Of a DNA stretch of 64,000 bases, positions 36,727-48,280 are shown piece by piece (within the stretch, counting starts at the first letter, position 1; every line of letters begins with the position of its first letter). The notes beneath the pieces are model-generated. The model saw nothing but the letters and a program-made list of their open reading frames with translations. It was not told where the DNA came from and made no database searches. A program made the translations under genes and the position numbers. The stretch is from WHSO01 sp963732875 (GTDB lineage Bacteria > Pseudomonadota > Alphaproteobacteria > SMXQ01): assembly GCA_963732875.1 (NCBI GenBank), contig CAVTBD010000003.1, positions 124,001-188,000 of the forward strand, read 5' to 3'.

Positions 36727-38306
36727 CGGTGCCGGTCCTGATCGCGGGCGCGGGCCCGGTCGGCCTCGCGCTCGCCATCGAGCTCGGCCGCCTCGGCGTC
36801 CGCTGCCTGCTGGTGGAGAAGCGCGACGGCACGGTAAGCGTGCCGAAGATGAGCCAGGTGAGCGCGCGCAACATGGAGTTCTGCCGCCGCTGGGGCATCG
36901 CCGAGCGCGTGCGCACTGCGGTCTGGCCCGAGAGCCACGCGCTCGACTTCGTCTACATGGCGTCTCTCACCGGGCCCGAGCTCGCACGCCTCAAGGTGCC
37001 GTCCTACGCCGCGCGCGGCAGGCTCGACTTCACCCCCGAAGGCCCGTGTCACTGCCCGCAGATCTACTTCGACCCGATCCTCGCTGACCACGCCCGCAAG
37101 TATCCCGGCGTCGAACTCCGTTATGACACCGCGCTTGAAAGTTTCCGCCAGGATGCGAACGGCGTGACGGCGGTGCTGCGCGACATGAACACGGACCGCA
37201 CCGAAGAGGTGCGGGCGCATTACCTGGTCGGCTGCGACGGGCCCGGCGGTGTGGTGCGCGAGGCGCTCGGCATCGGCCTCGGCGGGCGCGGGGTGGTGGC
37301 CCACAGCATCAACATCTTTTTCCGCTCCCCCGAGCTCGCCTCACTCCACGACAAGGGCTGGGCGCGCTTCTACCGGCCGATCGACGCGACCGGCTGCTGG
37401 TCGGAAATGATCGCCATCGACGGGCGCGCGTTGTGGCGCCTTACCGTGTTCGACGATCCCGCGCCCGGCTTCGATGCCGAAGCGGCGCTCACGCGCGTGG
37501 TGGGCCGCCCGTTCCCCCACGAGATCATCTCGGTGCAGCACTGGGAGCGGCGCGACTACGTCGCCAATTCCTACGGCGCGGCCCGGGTGTTCATCGCCGG
37601 CGACGCCGCGCACCAGTGCTCGCCGACCGGCGGGCTCGGCATGCATACGGGCGTGGAGGAGGCGATGAACCTCGCCTGGAAGCTCGATGCCGTGGAACGG
37701 GGCTGGGGCGGGCCCAAGCTGCTCGCGTCCTATCAGGCCGAGCGGCGCCCCATCGCGCTCCGCAACGTGACGCTGGCGACCCGCGCGTTCGACACCATCG
37801 CCGCGATCCCCGGCATCGGCGCGGCGGCGGCCGCGCTCGCGGGGAGGCGCGACGCCGCCGCGCTCGCCCATGTGCGTGGGCAAATCAACACGTTCTCGGT
37901 GGGCGACGGGCTCAAGCTCCAGTACGCCTACGAGGGCTCGCCCGTGTGCGTCGCCGACGGCAGCCCGCCGCCACCCGACAGCGAGCGTTTCGTGCCTTCG
38001 GCGCGGCCCGGCACCCGCGCGCCCCATGCCTGGCTCGCCGATGGGCGCTCGATGCTGGACCTGTTCGGCGACGGCTTCGCCCTGCTGCGCCTCGGTGCCC
38101 GCGCGCCCGACGCGGCGGCCCTGCGGGATGCGGCACGGGCCCGCGGCGTGCCGGTGACCGAGGTTGCGATAACCGATCCCGCAATCGCGGAGATGTACGG
38201 CGCGGCGCTGGTGTTGGTGCGCCCCGACGGACACGTGGCCTGGCGCGGGGACGCCTGCCCTCCGGACGCCGCGGCGGTGGTCGACCAGGTGCGCGGCGCG
38301 GCATAA
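36723..38306 (+). CDS. FAD-dependent aromatic hydroxylase (PHBH-type monooxygenase)
   Basis: A 527-residue flavoprotein of the p-hydroxybenzoate hydroxylase class. The dinucleotide motif is VLIAGAGPVGLALAIELGRLG (residues about 5-25), the DG motif appears in VGCDGPGGVVREALG, and the GD motif in FIAGDAAHQCSPTGGLGMHTGVEEAMNLAWKL. The C-terminal thioredoxin-like domain is typical of the phenol hydroxylase/MhpA branch. It uses NAD(P)H and oxygen to hydroxylate an aromatic ring. It is coupled to the upstream decarboxylase-like gene by a 4-base overlap and probably to the LVIVD protein downstream. Substrate unknown, probably a carboxylated phenol. Confidence 0.9.
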   Translation: MTVPVLIAGAGPVGLALAIELGRLGVRCLLVEKRDGTVSVPKMSQVSARNMEFCRRWGIAERVRTAVWPESHALDFVYMASLTGPELARLKVPSYAARGRLDFTPEGPCHCPQIYFDPILADHARKYPGVELRYDTALESFRQDANGVTAVLRDMNTDRTEEVRAHYLVGCDGPGGVVREALGIGLGGRGVVAHSINIFFRSPELASLHDKGWARFYRPIDATGCWSEMIAIDGRALWRLTVFDDPAPGFDAEAALTRVVGRPFPHEIISVQHWERRDYVANSYGAARVFIAGDAAHQCSPTGGLGMHTGVEEAMNLAWKLDAVERGWGGPKLLASYQAERRPIALRNVTLATRAFDTIAAIPGIGAAAAALAGRRDAAALAHVRGQINTFSVGDGLKLQYAYEGSPVCVADGSPPPPDSERFVPSARPGTRAPHAWLADGRSMLDLFGDGFALLRLGARAPDAAALRDAARARGVPVTEVAITDPAIAEMYGAALVLVRPDGHVAWRGDACPPDAAAVVDQVRGAA

Positions 38307-38386
38307 TGGCGTGCTTGCTCCGCTCTCCGCCGCTGCCTTTAATGGGCCGAACGAAAGCGAACCGAAAGCGCAAGACGGGGGTGGGG

Positions 38387-39652
38387 ATGGCGACATCACG
38401 GACGAGCGGCGGTTACGACGCAATTCCTGCGGGCTGGGAGGCCGATCACGTCGCGCCGATCGGCTATTCCGACCTCGACGGGCGGCGCGGCGCCTTCAAG
38501 ATTGCGGTGACCGAGCGCGGCGGCCGCTGGTACCTCTACCTCGGCCACCTGTGGCACCGGGGCTGGAGCATCCTCGACGTCACCGATCCCGAGCGCCCCG
38601 AATATCTCAGGTTCATCCCGGGTCCCGACAACACTTGGACCATCCAGGTGACGCTCCACGGCGATCTCATGCTGACGGCGGTGCAGCGGATGGCGCCGGC
38701 CTGGGGCGGTGATCCGGCGCGGCCGTTCGAGGAAGGCGTGATCCTGTGGGACATCGCCGACCCGGTGAACCTGCGCGAGGTCTCCCGCTGGCGCACGGGT
38801 TCGACGGGCACGCATCGCAACATCTATCCCGGCGGCGCCTATGCCTATCTTTCGGCGGCGGCGCCCGGTTTCTCGAACCGTATCCTGACGACGCTGGACG
38901 TTTCCGACCCGGCGCACCCGCGCGAGGCCGGGCGGTTCTGGCTGCCGGGCCAGAAGGAGGGCGAGGCGAAGCCCGCCGACGGGCCGCTCGGCTTCCACGG
39001 CCCGCTCAACGTCGGCGCCGACGGCGCCACCGGTTACCTCGGCTACGCGCCGGCGGTGCTGATCCTCGACATCCGCGACAAGGCCGACATGAAGGTGATC
39101 GGGCGGCTCGACATGGCGCCACCGTTCGGCGACGGCCATTCCGGCCCCCAGGCGCTGCACACGGTGCTGCCGCTGCCGGGACGCGACCTGTTGCTGGTGT
39201 CCTCCGAGGCTCATGCCGAGGGCTGCGACGCGGAGCCCTGGCAGTACGTCGCCGTGATCGACATCAGGGATCCCGCCCGGCCGCGCCTGATGTCGTTCTT
39301 CCCCGAGCCCGAGCCCCCCGCCGGCGCGCCGTGGCGGCACTTCTGCGAGAAGGGCGGGCGTTTCGGTCCCCACAACACCAACCAGGAGCAGCACAATCCC
39401 GCCGTCGAGCGGCAGGGCAACCTCGTCTACTACACCTGGTTCAACGCGGGCCTGCGCATCTTCGACGTGGCCGATGCCCGCCGTCCGCGCGAGGTCGGCT
39501 GGTTCGTGCCGCCCCAGCCCACCGAGCGCGCGGGGCCGATGCCCCGCTCCTGCCTCGTCACCCAGACCGAGGACGTCGCCGTGGACGCGCGCGGCAACAT
39601 CTACATCACCGACAAGCAGTGGGGCCTGTTCGTGCTGCGCTACCGCGGCTGA
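38387..39652 (+). CDS. LVIVD-repeat (beta-propeller-like) protein
   Basis: A 421-residue protein with repeated segments of the type found in LVIVD proteins: HRGWSILDVTDPERPEYLRF, GVILWDIADPVNLREVSRWRTG, ILTTLDVSDPAHPREAGRFW, VAVIDIRDPARPRLMSFF and GLRIFDVADARRPREVGWFV. They are likely blades of a beta-propeller. No signal peptide is visible. The start is probably the ATG at 38387 after GGGGGTGGGG; earlier in-frame starts are possible. It lies 80 bases after the hydroxylase gene on the same strand. Such proteins recur in aromatic-degradation clusters, but no reaction is assigned. Confidence 0.83.
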   Translation: MATSRTSGGYDAIPAGWEADHVAPIGYSDLDGRRGAFKIAVTERGGRWYLYLGHLWHRGWSILDVTDPERPEYLRFIPGPDNTWTIQVTLHGDLMLTAVQRMAPAWGGDPARPFEEGVILWDIADPVNLREVSRWRTGSTGTHRNIYPGGAYAYLSAAAPGFSNRILTTLDVSDPAHPREAGRFWLPGQKEGEAKPADGPLGFHGPLNVGADGATGYLGYAPAVLILDIRDKADMKVIGRLDMAPPFGDGHSGPQALHTVLPLPGRDLLLVSSEAHAEGCDAEPWQYVAVIDIRDPARPRLMSFFPEPEPPAGAPWRHFCEKGGRFGPHNTNQEQHNPAVERQGNLVYYTWFNAGLRIFDVADARRPREVGWFVPPQPTERAGPMPRSCLVTQTEDVAVDARGNIYITDKQWGLFVLRYRG

Positions 39653-39668
39653 CGTCGCGGCCGGCGCG

Positions 39669-40640
39669 TCAGCCGAGGACCTTACGCACGCCTTCCGCGA
39701 TGCGCCCGGCGTCGGGCGTCACAAAGGCCTCGAGCGGTGCGCTGTAGCCGACTGGCACGTTGGGCCGGGCGACCCGGACCGGCGGCGATTTCAGCGCGAC
39801 GCCGGCCTCGGCCACGGTGGCGATGATCTCGGCCGCGATGGAGCACGTGCTGCTGGCCTCGTCCACCACCACCAGCCGGCCGGTACGGGCGGCGGAGGCG
39901 CAGATCGTGTCGCGGTCGAATGGCACGATGGTGCGGGGATCGACCACCTCGACCTCGATGCCGTCCTTGGCCAGTGCCGTGGCGGCGTCCAGCGCGCGCT
40001 GCACCATCAGGGAGGTCGCCACCACGGTCGCGTCCTTGCCCTTGCGCTTGATGTCGGCCTTGCCGAATGGCACCGCGAAATCACCATCGGGCACGTCCGC
40101 CTCGAGGGCGAGCAGCTTGGTGTGATTGATGACCACGGTCGGGTTGGGGCTCTTGAAGGCGGTCCTGAGCAGCCCCTGGATATCGGCGGGCGAGGCCGGC
40201 AGCACCACCTGCAGGCCGGGGCAGTTGGCGTACATCGACTGCGGGCTCTGGCTGTGCTGGACGCCGCCGCCGCCGCGAATGCCGGCGAACATGTGAAAGA
40301 TCACCGGCACCGTCATCTGGCCGCCCGACATGAAGTGCGCGTTGGCGGCCTCGTTGACGATCTGGTTCCACGCCTCGAACGCGAAGGTGGAGGTGCCGAA
40401 GTTGACGAACGGACGCAGGCCCGCCATGGCCGCGCCGGCGCCGAGCGAGGCGATGGCGCTCTCGGAGACCGGAGGCTGCAGGATGCGGTCCTTGAACGTG
40501 GTGAAGAAGGTCTTCTCGGTCTCGGGCCTGAGCCCGCGCCCCATGGCGAAGGACGGGCCGATCACGCGCACCGTGGCATCGCTCTCCATGCTTGCGATGA
40601 TGCCGTCGACCATCGCCTGGAGGTAGGTTTTCCTGGGCAT
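39669..40640 (-). CDS. 2-oxo acid dehydrogenase E1 component, beta subunit
   Basis: A 323-residue transketolase-type beta subunit (ThDP-dependent E1). Seen are YLQAMVDGIIASMESDATVRVIG, FTTFKDRILQPPVSESAIASLGAGAAMAGLRPFV, the cofactor-binding SQSPQSMYANCPGLQVVLPASPAD, and the C-terminal transketolase domain (VEVVDPRTIVPFDRDTI). It pairs with the alpha subunit upstream with a 14-base gap. No E2 or E3 gene adjoins, so the pair may serve an acetoin or branched oxo-acid complex encoded elsewhere, or act alone. The start follows GCGGAGGACGAACG. Confidence 0.9.
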   Translation of the reverse strand: MPRKTYLQAMVDGIIASMESDATVRVIGPSFAMGRGLRPETEKTFFTTFKDRILQPPVSESAIASLGAGAAMAGLRPFVNFGTSTFAFEAWNQIVNEAANAHFMSGGQMTVPVIFHMFAGIRGGGGVQHSQSPQSMYANCPGLQVVLPASPADIQGLLRTAFKSPNPTVVINHTKLLALEADVPDGDFAVPFGKADIKRKGKDATVVATSLMVQRALDAATALAKDGIEVEVVDPRTIVPFDRDTICASAARTGRLVVVDEASSTCSIAAEIIATVAEAGVALKSPPVRVARPNVPVGYSAPLEAFVTPDAGRIAEGVRKVLG

Positions 40641-40654
40641 CGTTCGTCCTCCGC

Positions 40655-41656
40655 TCAGGCGAACGCGCCGAGGACGGCGCTTTCCGGGTTGGGATAGGGG
40701 CTCGCCTCGGCGTAGGCACGCGCGGCGGCCATCCGCTCGGTGACGCGCGCGTCGATCGCCAGCACCTCGTCGCGGGTGAGCGTCTTGTCGCCCGTGAGCT
40801 TCTTGGCGTAGAGCCGGATCGGATCGTGGTCGCGGATCCAGTCGGCGTGCGGCCCCGCGATCCTGGCCTCGTCCCAGGCCAGGGCGATGTCGGTCACCCC
40901 GGTGACGAACTCGGGCTTGGCCTGGTGCGAGCCGGGCCAGCGCTCGATGCGCGCCTCCAGGAACAGGGGCCGGCCCTTGCGGACCCGCGCGATGGCGTTC
41001 TCTGCCAGGGCGCGGACCGCCTCGACGTCGCCGCCGTCCACGGTCTCAATGTCGATGCCGAGCGCGCGCGGCACGTCGGAGAGCCGTTGCGCCGCGAGCC
41101 GCGAGGTCTCGTGGGCGCCCTCCTTGCTGTTGTTCTCGCACACGAACAGCACCGGCAGGTCGTATTGCGAGGCGAAGTTGAGCGCCTCGTAGGCGATGCC
41201 CTCGTCGAGCACGCCGTCGCCGAAGAACGCGACGCTGATGTTGTCGGTGCCGAGCTCGCGCACCGCGTAGCCGCCGCCGATGGACAGCCCGATGCTGCCG
41301 CCCACCATGGCCGAGGTCGACTGGAACCCGGCGGCCTTGTCGCACAGGTGCCAGGTGCCGCCGCGCCCGCCGTTGAGGCCGCCCGCGCGGCCCATGATCT
41401 CCGCCAGTGCCTTGCCCGGGTCCGCGCCGCGCGCGATCAGGTGGCCGTGGTTGCGGTGGGTGGTATGGGTGAGGTCGCCCTTCCTGAGCAGCCCGATCAC
41501 CCCGGCGCCGGTCGCCTCGTGGCCGATATAGAGGTGGTTGCGGCCGATGTCCTTGTGGTCGGCGGCGGCGTGGATGATCATTTCCTCGAACCGCCGCATC
41601 AGCAGCATCCGTTCGAGCAGGGCGACGCGCTGGTCGCGGTTGGGCTGTTCCGCCAT
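40655..41656 (-). CDS. 2-oxo acid dehydrogenase E1 component, alpha subunit
   Basis: A 333-residue E1 alpha subunit. The ThDP-binding motif starts at GDGVLDEGIAYEALNFASQYDLPVLFVCENN (near residue 148). GHEATGAGVIGLLRKGD and GGRGGTWHLCDKAAGFQSTSAMVGG are typical of acetoin/pyruvate E1 alpha chains. The usual regulatory phosphorylation loop is not obvious. It is first in the E1 operon, with GGGGGGAACC before its ATG, and is divergent from a MarR-family regulator 208 bases away, a likely transcriptional control arrangement. Confidence 0.9.
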   Translation of the reverse strand: MAEQPNRDQRVALLERMLLMRRFEEMIIHAAADHKDIGRNHLYIGHEATGAGVIGLLRKGDLTHTTHRNHGHLIARGADPGKALAEIMGRAGGLNGGRGGTWHLCDKAAGFQSTSAMVGGSIGLSIGGGYAVRELGTDNISVAFFGDGVLDEGIAYEALNFASQYDLPVLFVCENNSKEGAHETSRLAAQRLSDVPRALGIDIETVDGGDVEAVRALAENAIARVRKGRPLFLEARIERWPGSHQAKPEFVTGVTDIALAWDEARIAGPHADWIRDHDPIRLYAKKLTGDKTLTRDEVLAIDARVTERMAAARAYAEASPYPNPESAVLGAFA

Positions 41657-41864
41657 GGTTCCCCCCTGTTTCGTTCTTGTCCCGCCGGTGGTCCGGCGCC
41701 GGGCCTGGCCCGGTTGTCCCCATAGTTACGACAGATCGGCGTGGAAATGAAGAAGAGCGCTTTCGGTCGGCTTTCGGGGGCTGAAAAAGGCTTGGACGAC
41801 GGGCCCCGAACGGTCATAGTGCGCTGGTTCGCGGCGCCGTGGGGCCCCCGAGAGGGGAGGCGAC

Positions 41865-42393
41865 ATGAACGCGGCCACCCATGGGGGGTGATATCCGGGG
41901 CCGAGTCGACGTGGTCAATACCGAAGCCGTATCCGAACTGCTCGAGCATCTGACGCGCCGGCTGTACGGCGGGTCGTTTGCTGCGGGCCTCAACCCGGCC
42001 CAGTGGAACCTGATCCGCTATCTTGCGCGCAGCAACGAGTCCGTGCGCACGATCACGGCCTTCGCGCGATTCCACGCGACCACGCCGAGCTCGGCATCCC
42101 AGACCGCCAAACTGCTCATCACCAAGGGCTTCGTGGAAGCCTCTACGTCCCAGTTCGACCCGCGCTCCAAGCGGCTCGACCTGACGGAGGCGGGGCGGTC
42201 GCTGCTGGCCCATGATCCGCTCGGCGGCATGTCGGCGCTGCTGGCAACGGTCGACCCGGCCAAGCTCGGGGCCTTCGCCGAAGTCATGGAGGTGCTGGTA
42301 CGCCACGCCTTCGGGGACAATGCGGTGGAAGGCCCAAACGACGGAATGGAAGTCAGGCCCCGTCCCCGGGACGGTTCGGGCAGACCGCGTTGA
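41865..42393 (+). CDS. MarR-family regulator, probable one-base frameshift at the start
   Basis: A winged-helix MarR-like protein: LLEHLTRRLYGGSFAAGLNPAQWNLIRYLAR, then TTPSSASQTAKLLITKGFVEAS (recognition-helix region) and DPRSKRLDLTEAGRSLLAHD (wing). The uninterrupted frame begins at ATG 41881, which has no ribosome site. The ATG at 41865 follows AGGGGAGGCGAC but hits a stop after eight codons. If the G6 run at 41883-41888 is one base too long, the frame joins to give 175 residues with a good start. I therefore take 41865. The divergent E1 operon is a plausible target. Confidence 0.75.
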
Positions 42394-42739
42394 TGGCGCC
42401 CGCCAGGTCGGCGCGGGTGAATGGCTTGTAGAGGACGGCATCGGCGCCGAAGGCCTCGGTCAGCTTGAGCCCGATCGGCGCGGGCAGCGCCTGCGAGCCG
42501 CCGGACATGGCGATGATAGCGCACCCGGGCTTGGCCGCCCGCGCCGCCCGCACCAGTTCCACGCCGTCGACCTCGGGCATGATCACGTCGGTAAGCAGGA
42601 CGTCGAAGTCGCCATCCCGAACCGCTTTGAGGGCACCGTGTCCCGCCGGCACTTCCAGGGATTCGAAGCCGATGGACCTGATCATGTCCGACAGGACCGA
42701 CCTCAACGCCTTGTCGTCGTCGATCACCAGTATTTTCAT
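42353..42739 (-). CDS. Single-domain response regulator (CheY-like)
   Basis: A 128-residue receiver domain: acidic pocket ILVIDDDKALRS, phosphoacceptor Asp in VLLTDVIMPEVDG, and the conserved Lys in DAVLYKPFTRADL. No output domain. It is the last gene of a four-gene minus-strand signalling operon, 11 bases after the hybrid kinase, and could be its phosphotransfer target. The 3' end overlaps the convergent MarR gene by 41 bases. The start follows AAGGTG. Confidence 0.9.
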   Translation of the reverse strand: MKILVIDDDKALRSVLSDMIRSIGFESLEVPAGHGALKAVRDGDFDVLLTDVIMPEVDGVELVRAARAAKPGCAIIAMSGGSQALPAPIGLKLTEAFGADAVLYKPFTRADLAGAINAVCPNRPGDGA

Positions 42740-42750
42740 CGTCGCACCTT

Positions 42751-44618
<1,868 letters not shown>

Positions 44619-44622
<4 letters not shown>

Positions 44623-45062
44623 TTGGCAGCACCCGCCACGCCCGGCAGGCATGCCGCGTGGAACCAGAAGTCCTCCAGGCTGCGCATGATCTTGCGGAAC
44701 GCGCCGTAGTCCATCGGCTTGATGACGAAGCAGTTGGCGCCGAGCGCGTAGCTCGCGTGTATATCCGATTCCGCATCGGAGCTTGACAGGACGATCACCG
44801 GGATCTCACGGAGCTCGCCGTCCTCCTTGATCCGTCGCAGCACTTCCCGGCCGTTCAGTCGCGGCAGGTTGAGATCGAGCAGGATCAGGTCCGGGCGCGG
44901 GACATCCGCATGGAGACCGCGCTGGTTGAGCGCATCGAGCGCATCGATGCCGTCGGTGGCGAGGTGGAGGCCGACGTCGTGCTGGCTGTCTTCGAACGTT
45001 TCCCGTGCCAGGTCCATATCCGCGGGATTGTCCTCGATCAGCAGGATATTCACGGCATTCAT
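44619..45062 (-). CDS. Rcp1-type single-domain response regulator
   Basis: A 147-residue receiver of the phytochrome-associated Rcp1 kind: VNILLIEDNPADMDLARETFE, the longer beta4-region insertion, phosphoacceptor in LILLDLNLPRLNGREVLRRIK, and CFVIKPMDYGAFRKIM. These regulators often serve kinases of the type encoded just upstream. Its start overlaps the stop of the 882-residue kinase gene, and its stop overlaps the start of the hybrid kinase, so all three should be translated in a coupled way. Confidence 0.9.
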
Positions 45063-47707
45063 GACGGATCTCCTGATAATTCAACGGGTAAGGAAAGAAA
45101 AAACGTGGTGCCTTCGCCGGGCTTCGACCTGAACCAGATGCGCCCGCCGTGCCGTTCAGCGATCTTCTTCACGATGGCGAGCCCTATGCCGCTGCCTTCG
45201 TATTTATCGCGAGTGTTGAGACGTTGGAACATCTGGAAGATGCGCTCCGCATGCTGCTCGTCGATGCCGATGCCGTTGTCCTTGACGGCGAATACCCACG
45301 AGCCGTTCTGCCGCTCGGCGGAGATTTCGACCCGGGGTGGCGCGTCGCCCCGGAACTTGAGGGCGTTGCCGATAAGGTTCTGCACCATCTGGGCGAACTG
45401 TCCCTCGTCGATGACGATCGTCGGCAGCTCGCCGTATTCGACTTCGGCGCCGCTCTCGATGATCGACAACCGGTGGAGGCCGAGAATTTTCCTTACCACG
45501 ACGTTGGTATCGACCGGCTTCGGCGAGAGCGCGGTACGGCCGGCACGTGAATAGGCAAGAAGATCGCCGACCATCTCCTGCATGCGCTTTGCGCCTTCGG
45601 CGGCATAGCCGATGTAGCGGTCGGCCCTCTCGTCGAGCTGGCCGCGGTAGCGCTCCGCAAGAAGCTCGGTATAGCTCGCCACCATGCGAAGCGGCTCGCG
45701 CAGGTCGTGGGAGGCAACGTAGGCGAACTGCTCAAGATCGGTGTTGGAGCGTTCGAGTTCCTGCTTCTGTTCCAGGAGCGCCCGTTCCGCCGCCTTGCGT
45801 CGGGTGATGTCGGCGACGACGCAGATCACCATGACGCCCTCGCGGCCCACGGTCGGGCTCAGGCTTATCTCCACCGGAAAGGTCGAACCGTCCTTGCGCC
45901 GTCCCTGGAGGTCGCGGCCTTCGCCCATGAGCCGGCTTTCCGGCGCCAGGGCGTACTGCTGGCGGAACCTGGGGTGCTCGGTGCGCGCATCGGTTGGCAC
46001 CAGTATTTCGACCGGTTGCCCGAAAATCTCCTCGCGGCGATAGCCGAACATGCGTTCCATGGCGGAATTCACGAGCTGGATGGCGCCCTGCTCGTCGGTC
46101 AGGATCACGCCGACGGGGCACGCCTCGATCACCATGCGGAATTGCGCCTGGATACGGCGCTGCTCGGTGATGTCGCGTGCGATGGCCGAAGCGCCGGCGA
46201 TGTTTCCGGACGACGGATCACGCACGGGCGAAACGGTGAGCGAGACGTCGAGGCGGTGGCCCGTCTTGGTGATCCGTTGGGTGACGAAATGCTGGACGGA
46301 TTCGCCGGCGGCGATGCGCCCCAGGATGTCGTCGGTCTCGGGCCGCCGCTCCTCGGGCGTGATCAGGTTGATGCTCCGGCCGATCGCCTCGCTCGCGGAA
46401 TAGCCGTAGAGCCGTTCTGCGCCTCGGTTCCAGCTTGTGATGGTGCCGTCGAGGGTCTTGGTCAGAACGGCATCGTCGGTGGATTCGATGGCGGACGTGT
46501 AGAAACGTTCACGGTCGATGTATTGCTTCAGTGTTTGGGCCAGGACGCCGACCTCCGCTGTCGCGTTGACGGGAAGCTCGGGCGGCCTGCCGGCGGAAAC
46601 GTTGGAGACGGAGTTGGTGATCTGGCGCAGTGGTGCGGTCAGTCCGTGGCCCACCGCGAGTGCGACAACGATGGCAATGAGGGCGACACCGCCGCCCGCG
46701 ATCAGGCTCGATCGGTTGATGGCAACCGCCGGTTCCAGGGCCGCATCCAGCGGCAGCATCTCGACGACCGAGACACGCGGTCCCCGGGCAAGATGGAACG
46801 AGGTGACGGCGGCGATCATGTCTCCCCCGGCCGTGTCGTCCAGGACCGTGTCGATGGTGCCGGAGGCGGGGATCGTGTTGGTGAGCGCCGGAAAGTCCCC
46901 TTGGATCCGGGCGCGATGGCCGAGATCGAAGCCGAATTCGCGTGCCCTGTCGGGGTGGACGAGATAGTCGCCGCTGTCGTTGACCACAAAAACCTCGCGC
47001 CCGGGTTCGGCGCTCTCGCGCAGCCGGTCGAGGGCGCGGGCCATGTCCACGTTGATCACCAGCACGCCGGCCACTTTCCCGTCGTCGTCCGTGACGGCCG
47101 TCGCCGCACGCAACACGGGCACGTGCGGTACCTCGATCCGGTCGTGTTCCTGGTTGAGATCGATCGGTGACAGGTAGACCTGCCCTGGCGGGGTGCCGAG
47201 TCCGGCCTTGAAGTAATCGCGTGAGCCTTTGTCCTGGAGCTCCTGTTCCGGAACGGTACGGATCGCCCCGCTTGGTCCCGACCTGTCCACGCGGACGATC
47301 TCGCGTCCGTCCGGCCCGAGATAGCGGAACTGCAGGTAGCGCGGGGTAGCATGGAGATCGGCCTCGAAGCGGTCGGCGAGCTGGTGCCGCCACGCGGCCT
47401 CGTCGAGGCCGGTCTCCGGGTCCCGTCCGCCGGCACGCCGGGCCCGCGCGATTCCGGCCAGTGCCGCTTCGCCGCGGGCGGCGAGCACCGCCGCAACGGT
47501 ATCGCCGACGTAGGACGTGAGCCCTGCGGCAAGGCGCTGGGTTTCCGACCGAAGCTGCTGGTGGGCATCGGCGACCGCGATGCCTCTGACCGTATGGGAG
47601 TTCAGGATTGCGATCACGCCGGCGGAGACGACGACAAGCAAGACCATCGTCGCGGCAAGCCGCGTCGACAAGGTCAGACCCCGAAAGGCGTGCTTTTCCC
47701 CGCGCAT
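45059..47707 (-). CDS. Membrane histidine kinase with Cache sensor, HAMP and two PAS domains
   Basis: An 882-residue kinase. Transmembrane helix 1 is at about 19-40. A large periplasmic Cache-like domain follows (roughly 41-325, with RYLQFRYLGPDGREIVRVDR and SRDYFKAGLGTPPGQVYLSPI). Transmembrane helix 2 is at about 333-356, then HAMP, then two PAS domains (AVLTKTLDGTITSWNRGAERLYGY and GVILTDEQGAIQLVNSAMERMFGY). HisKA carries SHDLREPLRMVASYTELL, and the ATPase carries NLIGNALKF, VKDNGIGID and GSGIGLAIVKK. It probably senses a small periplasmic molecule. It heads the four-gene phosphorelay operon. Confidence 0.92.
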   Translation of the reverse strand: MRGEKHAFRGLTLSTRLAATMVLLVVVSAGVIAILNSHTVRGIAVADAHQQLRSETQRLAAGLTSYVGDTVAAVLAARGEAALAGIARARRAGGRDPETGLDEAAWRHQLADRFEADLHATPRYLQFRYLGPDGREIVRVDRSGPSGAIRTVPEQELQDKGSRDYFKAGLGTPPGQVYLSPIDLNQEHDRIEVPHVPVLRAATAVTDDDGKVAGVLVINVDMARALDRLRESAEPGREVFVVNDSGDYLVHPDRAREFGFDLGHRARIQGDFPALTNTIPASGTIDTVLDDTAGGDMIAAVTSFHLARGPRVSVVEMLPLDAALEPAVAINRSSLIAGGGVALIAIVVALAVGHGLTAPLRQITNSVSNVSAGRPPELPVNATAEVGVLAQTLKQYIDRERFYTSAIESTDDAVLTKTLDGTITSWNRGAERLYGYSASEAIGRSINLITPEERRPETDDILGRIAAGESVQHFVTQRITKTGHRLDVSLTVSPVRDPSSGNIAGASAIARDITEQRRIQAQFRMVIEACPVGVILTDEQGAIQLVNSAMERMFGYRREEIFGQPVEILVPTDARTEHPRFRQQYALAPESRLMGEGRDLQGRRKDGSTFPVEISLSPTVGREGVMVICVVADITRRKAAERALLEQKQELERSNTDLEQFAYVASHDLREPLRMVASYTELLAERYRGQLDERADRYIGYAAEGAKRMQEMVGDLLAYSRAGRTALSPKPVDTNVVVRKILGLHRLSIIESGAEVEYGELPTIVIDEGQFAQMVQNLIGNALKFRGDAPPRVEISAERQNGSWVFAVKDNGIGIDEQHAERIFQMFQRLNTRDKYEGSGIGLAIVKKIAERHGGRIWFRSKPGEGTTFFLSLPVELSGDPS

Positions 47708-48280
47708 GGCTGGATCGGTGGGCCTCCCCGAGTGGTGCCGGCAATTTAGCCGACCATTATTCTTACTTTACTAGCCTCAAGGTTGAATACCGGCGGGAAA
47801 GCAAGCCGAACATTGTGCCGTTCCCCCGAGTCGGACAGGTCCGACCCTCCGCTGATGGTCGTTTCAGATGTAGCCAAAACGGCGTGTAAAATCCATTAAA
47901 TACCGACTTTTAAATACCCGCAACGTATTAACATCGTTAACAATTATTAGAATTCTTCGAAAATTCGTAATAGCCAAGTATATCGGTGGGAAATGCCCGT
48001 CGACTATCATCCGCCGTTCGTGAATGCCGGCGGGAGCGCATGCCGTGCGCCCGGATGGGGCGATACATGGACCGATTGCCTGCCTTCCCTTTATCGTCGC
48101 CATGCCGCAGCAGGTGCCTCGGCAATCGCAGCACCGGGGCTGGCGCTGCATGAAAGCTCGGATAAGATGGTAAACAGTAGCTCCCGAATGGGAACCGGGA
48201 GCCTGTCGGTACAGGTATGACCCGGGAAGCCGTCTACGTTTCGTTCCAGCGCATTCGACTGCCGTCGGAGAACAGGTTCT
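47708..48280. other. Divergent intergenic region with an AT-rich core
   Basis: A 573-base gap between divergent signalling genes, without a credible gene. The core at about 47870-47990 is clearly AT-rich and is the likely promoter zone. A nested hairpin (CCGGG 48195-48199 with CCCGG 48221-48225, enclosing CCTGT-CGGT-ACAGG) lies about 55 bases before the lipoprotein start and could be a leader structure. Confidence 0.4.
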
